The notes below the pieces were generated by a model that saw only the letters and a program-made list of their open reading frames with translations, made no database searches and was not told the origin of the DNA. A DNA stretch of 16,848 nt from RPRB01 sp035543115 (lineage in GTDB: Bacteria; Myxococcota; Myxococcia; Myxococcales; Myxococcaceae), in assembly GCA_035543115.1 (NCBI GenBank), contig DATKKF010000064.1:1-16848 (forward strand), in the 5' to 3' direction. Numbering within the stretch: the first letter of the stretch is position 1; each line of letters opens with the position of its first letter. Made by a program: the position numbers and the translations under genes. Below are positions 12,561 to 16,848 of this stretch, one piece after another.

Positions 12561-14167
12561 CGTGACTTCTCTGCGCTGCGCGCGTCGTAGACCACGCGCC
12601 CGGCGACGATGGTCATCAGAACCTTCCGTTGCACGATGTACTCGGGTGTGTCGAGCGGTCCGTCGAAGACCGTGAGGTCGGCGGCCTGTCCGGCCTCGAG
12701 CTCGCCCCGCCAGCCCTCCTCGAAGGCAGCGTACGCCGCTCCAACCGTGAACGCTCGAAGTGCCTCCTCGACCGTGAGCCTCTGGTCGGGGAGCCAGCCG
12801 CCGGGAGGCTGACCGTGGAGGTCAGTCCGGGTCACCGCGGCGAAGAGGCCGAGCCGGGGGTCGCTCAGCTCGACCGGGAAGTCGCTCCCGAAGGCGAGGT
12901 GGACCCCTGCGTCCAGGAATCGGCGCCAGGCGTAGGCGCCCGCGAGCCGGGAGCGGCCGAGCCGCTTCTCGGCCCACGGCATGTCGCTGGTGGCGTGAGT
13001 CGGCTGCATCGAGGCGATGACGCCGAGCTGAGCGAACCGCGGGATGTCGGCGAGGTCGACGATCTGCGCATGCTCGATCCGGAACCGGGCCGCAGGGGTG
13101 ACGCCGGCCCGCGCGTAGGCCTCGAGCACATCGTGATTCGCGGCATCGCCGATGGCGTGAGCGGAGACCTGGAACCCAGCGGCCAGTGCGCGGCGGGAGA
13201 TGGCCTCGACATCCTTGATCTGGGTCAGCACCAGCCCGGTGTTGTGCGGGTCGTCGGAGTAGGGCGCCTCGAGGTGAGCTCCCCGCGAGCCGAGCGCTCC
13301 GTCCGCGTAGAGCTTGATGGATCGCAGGGTGAAGAGGTCGTCCGGACTGGCAAGCAGAGGACCTCGCCGAAATGCCTCCTCGAGGGTGTCCGGGTCAGAC
13401 GTCCAGTGTGCGTAGACGCGCATCTTGAGCCGGCCCGATCGGGCGAGGCGCAGGTAGATGTCCGCGACGAATGGAGAGATCCCCATCTCGTGGGTCGAGG
13501 TGAGCCCTTGCGAGAGAAGGAGGTCCTGGGCCCGGAGGATCGCCTGTTCGATCTCCAGCTCGGAGGGAGGCGGGATGACGTCGGCGACGAGGTCCTCGGC
13601 CCTGTCCACCAGCACCCCCGTGGGTTCACCCTTCGCGTCCCGGAGGATCTTCCCGCCCGGAGGATCCGGTGTGTCGCGCGTGATGCTGGCCCGTCGCAGC
13701 GCCTCGGAGTTGGCCCATCCGGCGTGTCCGTCGACGCGGCGGACGAAGACCGGGGTGGTCGGCGCGACGGCATCCAGGGGCGCGCGGGTGGGGAACTGCT
13801 GGTCCGGGTAGAGGTTCTGGTCCCAGCCGCGGCCCTGGAGCCAGCCGCCCGGAGCGAGCTTGGGGAGAGCGGCCTGGACCCGGGCCGCGCAGTCCTCGGC
13901 GGAACGGCAGCCGCGAAGGTCCACCTTGCCCAGTGACAGCCCGAGCCCGACGACGTGCCCGTGCGCGTCCGTCAGACCGGCGACGACGACGGAGCTCGTC
14001 GGTGCGCTGGATCGCTCGATCCGCTCGATGCGGGAGCCGGCGATCGAGATGGCCACCAGATCGCCCTGGGCGGTCCTGGCGACCAGCGGGATGGGCCGGG
14101 GCACGTCGGACTGAGCTGAGGGCACCGAGGCACAGCCTCCGAGGAGAAGGACGGTCGCGAGACGCAA
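12557..14167 (-). CDS. YtcJ-like metal-dependent amidohydrolase, probable lipoprotein
   Basis: A 536-residue member of the Amidohydro_3 / YtcJ-like branch of the amidohydrolase superfamily. Metal and active-site motifs are intact: HGH at 69-71 (GLTDAHGHVVG), SIKLYADGALGSRGA near 280-294 with its Lys, SAHAIGD near 335-341, RIEHAQ near 361-366, and FGSDFPVE near 426-433 with its Asp. The family hydrolyses amide or related C-N bonds; the substrate here is unknown. The N-terminus, MRLATVLLLGGC, looks like a short lipoprotein signal with Cys12 as the lipid site, suggesting an extracytoplasmic enzyme. The start is uncertain: the first start-like codon in frame is TTG (14165-14167), with no Shine-Dalgarno, and the signal is unusually short, so a rarer upstream start is possible. 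It overlaps the small membrane ORF by GTGA and is divergent from nrfH. Confidence 0.85.
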   Translation of the reverse strand: MRLATVLLLGGCASVPSAQSDVPRPIPLVARTAQGDLVAISIAGSRIERIERSSAPTSSVVVAGLTDAHGHVVGLGLSLGKVDLRGCRSAEDCAARVQAALPKLAPGGWLQGRGWDQNLYPDQQFPTRAPLDAVAPTTPVFVRRVDGHAGWANSEALRRASITRDTPDPPGGKILRDAKGEPTGVLVDRAEDLVADVIPPPSELEIEQAILRAQDLLLSQGLTSTHEMGISPFVADIYLRLARSGRLKMRVYAHWTSDPDTLEEAFRRGPLLASPDDLFTLRSIKLYADGALGSRGAHLEAPYSDDPHNTGLVLTQIKDVEAISRRALAAGFQVSAHAIGDAANHDVLEAYARAGVTPAARFRIEHAQIVDLADIPRFAQLGVIASMQPTHATSDMPWAEKRLGRSRLAGAYAWRRFLDAGVHLAFGSDFPVELSDPRLGLFAAVTRTDLHGQPPGGWLPDQRLTVEEALRAFTVGAAYAAFEEGWRGELEAGQAADLTVFDGPLDTPEYIVQRKVLMTIVAGRVVYDARSAEKSR

Positions 14168-14268
14168 GGGTGCGCAGCTTGCGCGGAAGGGTGGCCGTGC
14201 CTCAAGCGGGCTGCGTCGGTCGTTCTTCCTGGACCTCGGCCCGGAATTGCCCGACCTTGCCGATCGGC
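14168..14268. promoter_or_regulatory. Divergent promoter region between amidohydrolase and nrfH
   Basis: These 101 bp lie between two divergent start codons, so they should carry both promoters. A small inverted repeat GCGCA-GCT-TGCGC lies at 14172-14184, four bases from the amidohydrolase start. I see no FNR-like site (TTGAT-N4-ATCAA) and no clear -35/-10 pair, so I cannot tell how nrfHA is regulated. Confidence 0.4.
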
Positions 14269-14742
14269 ATGGACCTGCGAGGGCGGGGCAGCGTGCAGGT
14301 GGCGGTGGTCGCGGCGCTCGCCGCGGGTCTGGTGGCCGGCCTGGGCGCGTTCACCTTCCGCTACGCCGAGGGGCTCTCGTACTTCAGTGCCGACCCCCGG
14401 GCCTGCGTGAACTGCCACATCATGCGGGACGAGTACGCGTCCTGGCAGCACTCGCCCCACCACTCCGCGGCCACCTGCGTGCAGTGCCACCTGCCGCACG
14501 CCTTCGTGCCCAAGTGGTGGGCCAAGGCGGTGAACGGCTGGAACCACAGCCGGGCCTTCACCCTGCAAGATTTCCCGGAGCCCATCCGCATCGGGCCCCG
14601 GAACGCGCGCATTCTCCAGGACAACTGTCTCTCCTGTCACGGAGATCTCGTGTCGGAGCTGGTGCACGGGAGCACCACGGACCAGGACGCGGTGCTCTGC
14701 GTCCATTGCCACCGCGGCGTCGGGCACGGCGCGCGGAACTAG
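14269..14742 (+). CDS. nrfH: NrfH, tetraheme cytochrome c quinol dehydrogenase
   Basis: A 157-residue protein of the NapC/NirT/NrfH family, the typical NrfH length (about 159). An N-terminal membrane anchor (about 9-30) is followed by a small extracytoplasmic domain with four c-heme motifs: CVNCH (46-50), CVQCH (70-74), CLSCH (120-124) and CVHCH (144-148). Met52, two residues after the first motif, is in place to be the heme-1 ligand known from Desulfovibrio NrfH. The protein oxidises menaquinol and hands electrons to NrfA. The ATG at 14269 gives a proper anchor with positive residues ahead of the helix; no strong Shine-Dalgarno is seen. It is separated from nrfA by 10 bp and forms an operon with it. 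Heme attachment needs a cytochrome c maturation system, which is not in this window. Confidence 0.95.
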   Translation: MDLRGRGSVQVAVVAALAAGLVAGLGAFTFRYAEGLSYFSADPRACVNCHIMRDEYASWQHSPHHSAATCVQCHLPHAFVPKWWAKAVNGWNHSRAFTLQDFPEPIRIGPRNARILQDNCLSCHGDLVSELVHGSTTDQDAVLCVHCHRGVGHGARN

Positions 14743-14752
14743 GGGACTCTCC

Positions 14753-16177
14753 ATGGAACCGACTGCTCCGAGGAAGCGCTGGCCGATGCTGGTGGGAGTG
14801 GCGCTCCTGGCCGCGGTGGCCGCAGCAGGCATCACCGCGCTGCTGGTGAACATCATCCAGCGGAAGACCGAGGCCAAGCAGACGTTCGTCAGGCTGGTCG
14901 AGGTGGACGAGAACACGGTCGACCCCAAGGTCTGGGGGACGAACTGGCCGCGGGAGTACGACAGCTACTTGAAGACGGTGGAGCCGAGCCGGACGAACTT
15001 CGGCGGGGGGGATGCGAGCCCGGCGGAGAAGGCGGACCGGTTCCCGTGGTTGACGCGGATCTTCGCCGGGTACGCCTTCAGCCTGGACTACCGGGACCGG
15101 CGCGGGCACGCGTACATGCTCCTGGACCAGGAGAAGACGCGGCGGGTGACGGAGAAGCAGCAGCCCGGGGCGTGCCTCCACTGCCACGCGAGCATCATCC
15201 CGGCGTACCGCTATGTCGGGAAGGGCGACGTGATGAAGGGCTTCGAGGACGTGTGCGCCATGAAGTACCAGGATGCGCTCGCCCTCAAGGACGCGAGCGG
15301 GAAGCCGCTGGTGGACCACCCGGTGAGCTGCGTGGACTGCCACGACCCGAAGACGATGCAGTTGCGAGTGACGCGGCCGGCGTTCCTGGTGGGGATCAAG
15401 GTGCTCAAGGAGCACCAGGGGGTGAAGGACTACGACGTGAATCGCGACGCAAGCCGGCAGGAGATGCGGAGCTACGTCTGTGGCCAGTGCCACGTCGAGT
15501 ACTACTTCCGTGGGGACCGGAAGACGGTCACGTACCCGTGGAAGAACGGGACGAAGGCGGATGAAATCGAGGCGTACTACGACGACGGGACGAACTTCGC
15601 GGACGGAAAGCCGTTCAAGGACTGGGTGCACGCCGAGTCGGGCGCGCCGGTGCTGAAGGCGCAGCATCCGGAGTTCGAGCTGTGGAACCAGGGCATCCAC
15701 GGCCGGAGCGGGGTGGCGTGCGCGGACTGCCACATGCCCTACGTGCGCGAGGGGGCGCTGAAGGTGAGCGACCACTGGGTTCGGAGCCCGCTGTTGAACG
15801 TGAGCCGGGCCTGTCAGACGTGCCATCCGTATGCGGAGAGTGAGATCCAGGCGCGGGTCTCGCAGATCCAGGGGCGGAACTACGACCTGTTGCAGAGGGC
15901 CGGTGGGGCGATTGCGGAGATGCTGGACGCGCTGAAGGCGGCGAAGGCAGCGGGGGCGACGGATGCGCAGCTGGGACCCGCGCGGGCGCTCCAGCGGAAG
16001 GCCCAGTGGCGGCTGGACTTCGTGGCCGCGGAGAACAGCATGGGGTTCCACGCTCCACAGGAGGCCGCGCGGCTCCTGGGTGAGGCGGTGGATTACGGGC
16101 GGCAGGCGCAGATCTCGGTGGAGAAGCTGCGGCTCGGAGAGGTGAAGCCCGCCGCGGCGAAGAGCGGCCCGCAGTAG
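14753..16177 (+). CDS. nrfA: NrfA, pentaheme cytochrome c nitrite reductase (ammonia-forming)
   Basis: A 474-residue enzyme that reduces nitrite to ammonium with six electrons (dissimilatory nitrate reduction to ammonium). The five heme motifs are CLHCH (141-145), CVDCH (193-197), CGQCH (243-247), CADCH (323-327) and CQTCH (354-358). The first, the active-site heme, is CxxCH instead of the CxxCK of E. coli NrfA, so His145 takes the place of the Lys ligand. Other catalytic features are kept: Arg117 in RGH after FAGYAFSLDY, EYY at 249-251, and KAQH at 302-305 with the calcium-site Lys and Gln and the catalytic His. GFHAP at 431-435 supplies a further heme ligand. Residues 11-32 form a hydrophobic helix followed by NIIQRK, with no evident cleavage site, so it is probably a membrane anchor. 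AGGGGA before the ATG is a plausible Shine-Dalgarno. Confidence 0.96.
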   Translation: MEPTAPRKRWPMLVGVALLAAVAAAGITALLVNIIQRKTEAKQTFVRLVEVDENTVDPKVWGTNWPREYDSYLKTVEPSRTNFGGGDASPAEKADRFPWLTRIFAGYAFSLDYRDRRGHAYMLLDQEKTRRVTEKQQPGACLHCHASIIPAYRYVGKGDVMKGFEDVCAMKYQDALALKDASGKPLVDHPVSCVDCHDPKTMQLRVTRPAFLVGIKVLKEHQGVKDYDVNRDASRQEMRSYVCGQCHVEYYFRGDRKTVTYPWKNGTKADEIEAYYDDGTNFADGKPFKDWVHAESGAPVLKAQHPEFELWNQGIHGRSGVACADCHMPYVREGALKVSDHWVRSPLLNVSRACQTCHPYAESEIQARVSQIQGRNYDLLQRAGGAIAEMLDALKAAKAAGATDAQLGPARALQRKAQWRLDFVAAENSMGFHAPQEAARLLGEAVDYGRQAQISVEKLRLGEVKPAAAKSGPQ

Positions 16178-16214
16178 CGCTCGGGGGCATCGGCGGACTG
16201 CCTTGCTGGAGGCA

Positions 16215-16242
16215 CCTTCAGTCAGGATCAGTGAACTGAAGG
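16215..16242 (+). terminator. Inverted repeat downstream of nrfA
   Basis: CCTTCAGT (16215-16222) and ACTGAAGG (16235-16242) form a perfect 8-bp stem around a 12-nt loop, 37 nt after the nrfA stop. No T-run follows, so it may be a factor-dependent stop, an mRNA 3'-end stabiliser or a regulator site for the next gene. A second smaller hairpin, GGCGAC-GCTC-GTCGCC, lies at 16266-16281. The gap up to 16340 shows no confident promoter. Confidence 0.35.
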
Positions 16243-16340
16243 GCTCGGTCGTGGCCTTGGGCAATGGCGACGCTCGTCGCCGCCTCAGTCTAGAGTTCTC
16301 CTCCTCCGGCGCTGACTCGACACGCGCTGGGGGGAACGCG

Positions 16341-16848
16341 ATGGATACCGGCCCCGACGACCCCTACTCGACGTTCCTGAGCAAGATTTGGCGGGAGCTC
16401 CAGATGCTTCCAGTAAAGCTGGCGGAGAGCGTGGAACCATTCTGGCCGACGGAATTCGGGGAGCTTTCCCACTACGTTCGCTCGTACACAATGCTCTCTC
16501 ACGCTCGCCTTCGCGGGCTCTACCGCGCGGTGCGCCACGTCACGGAGCAGAGGATCCCGGGGGACATCGTCGAGTGCGGGACCTCCGAGGGCGGCAGTGC
16601 GTTGCTCATGGCGATGACTCTGAAGCGGTACGGTGTCGGCCGCCATCTCTGGGCCTTCGACACGTTTCTCGGAATGCCACCGCCCTCAGAGAAGGACCCC
16701 GCGGAGGCGTGGGACTACGTCGGGACCCTCGGTCATGACCTCGACCACGTGCGATCGATCTTCCACCGGTGGGGTATCCGGGAGGGCTTCACCCTCGTGC
16801 CCGGGCTCTTCCAGGAGACACTCCCAAGAGCTCGGATCGAGCGGATCG
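16341..16848 (+). CDS. TylF/MycF-type O-methyltransferase, 3'-truncated by the window end
   Basis: The first 169 codons of a gene that runs off the right edge. The family pattern is clear: HYVRSYTMLSHARLRGLY (44-61), the S-adenosylmethionine motif IVECGTSEGGSALLMA (76-91), and FDTFLGMPPPSEKD (106-119). TylF/MycF enzymes are SAM- and metal-dependent methyltransferases acting on sugar hydroxyls, as in macrocin O-methylation; many homologues sit in glycan or secondary-metabolite clusters. The ATG start is backed by a purine-rich GGGGGGAA just upstream. Codon use looks less GC-biased than in neighbouring genes (for example CCA, GTA, AAG, ACA and GGA codons appear), which may hint at a different origin. 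Its acceptor is unknown and the neighbours that would tell lie outside the window. Confidence 0.88.
   Translation, partial: MDTGPDDPYSTFLSKIWRELQMLPVKLAESVEPFWPTEFGELSHYVRSYTMLSHARLRGLYRAVRHVTEQRIPGDIVECGTSEGGSALLMAMTLKRYGVGRHLWAFDTFLGMPPPSEKDPAEAWDYVGTLGHDLDHVRSIFHRWGIREGFTLVPGLFQETLPRARIERI

Noticed and set aside
14168..14268. An FNR or NsrR operator upstream of nrfH
   Set aside because: I looked for TTGAT-N4-ATCAA and similar AT-rich dyads and found none. The only dyad is the GC-rich GCGCA/TGCGC next to the amidohydrolase start.
16266..16281. The hairpin GGCGAC-GCTC-GTCGCC as an intrinsic terminator
   Set aside because: The stem is only 6 bp and is followed by GCCTCAGTC rather than a T-run. 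In GC-rich DNA such stems are expected by chance.

Overview
This is a GC-rich bacterial chromosomal window in which third codon positions are nearly all G or C. It carries nine complete protein genes, one small membrane ORF, and one gene cut by the right edge. No tRNA, rRNA, CRISPR array, insertion sequence or transposase was seen. The organism is most likely a member of Gemmatimonadota, with Myxococcota or Acidobacteriota as alternatives. The clues are a Ser/Thr kinase with a TolB-like middle region and TPR tail, an orphan duplicated FtsX/MacB-type permease (ADOP type), and the NrfA type. This placement is inference from family habits, since no taxonomic marker is present.

Layout. Bases 191-9265 are all on the minus strand. 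In transcription order they encode an NmrA-like NAD(P)-binding protein, a Ser/Thr kinase, an AbrB-type antitoxin with a Doc toxin (GTGA overlap), the transcription-repair coupling factor Mfd, and a small lipoprotein of unknown function. Bases 9690-12119 (plus) encode the ADOP-type permease. Bases 12345-14167 (minus) encode a YtcJ-like amidohydrolase lipoprotein and a 71-residue membrane ORF that overlaps it by GTGA. Bases 14269-16177 (plus) encode the NrfH-NrfA nitrite reductase pair. Bases 16341-16848 hold the start of a TylF/MycF-type O-methyltransferase.

Function. NrfH (membrane tetraheme quinol dehydrogenase) passes electrons to NrfA (pentaheme cytochrome c nitrite reductase), which reduces nitrite to ammonium outside the cytoplasmic membrane. 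This NrfA has a CxxCH rather than CxxCK active-site heme motif, keeps the calcium-site and catalytic residues, and appears to be membrane-anchored. The AbrB-Doc pair is a toxin-antitoxin module with a candidate operator palindrome over its promoter. The other genes look like housekeeping or accessory genes without an evident shared pathway.

Most unexplained feature. A short palindromic repeat with core GAGGTGCCAGACACCTC, followed by GTTAC, occurs in three separate intergenic clusters (1-30, 4863-4967, 9502-9621). It is always in the same orientation, with several decayed half units spaced about 14 bp apart. It resembles REP-type elements but has no transposase nearby. I found no convincing new multi-gene defence or biosynthetic system in the window.
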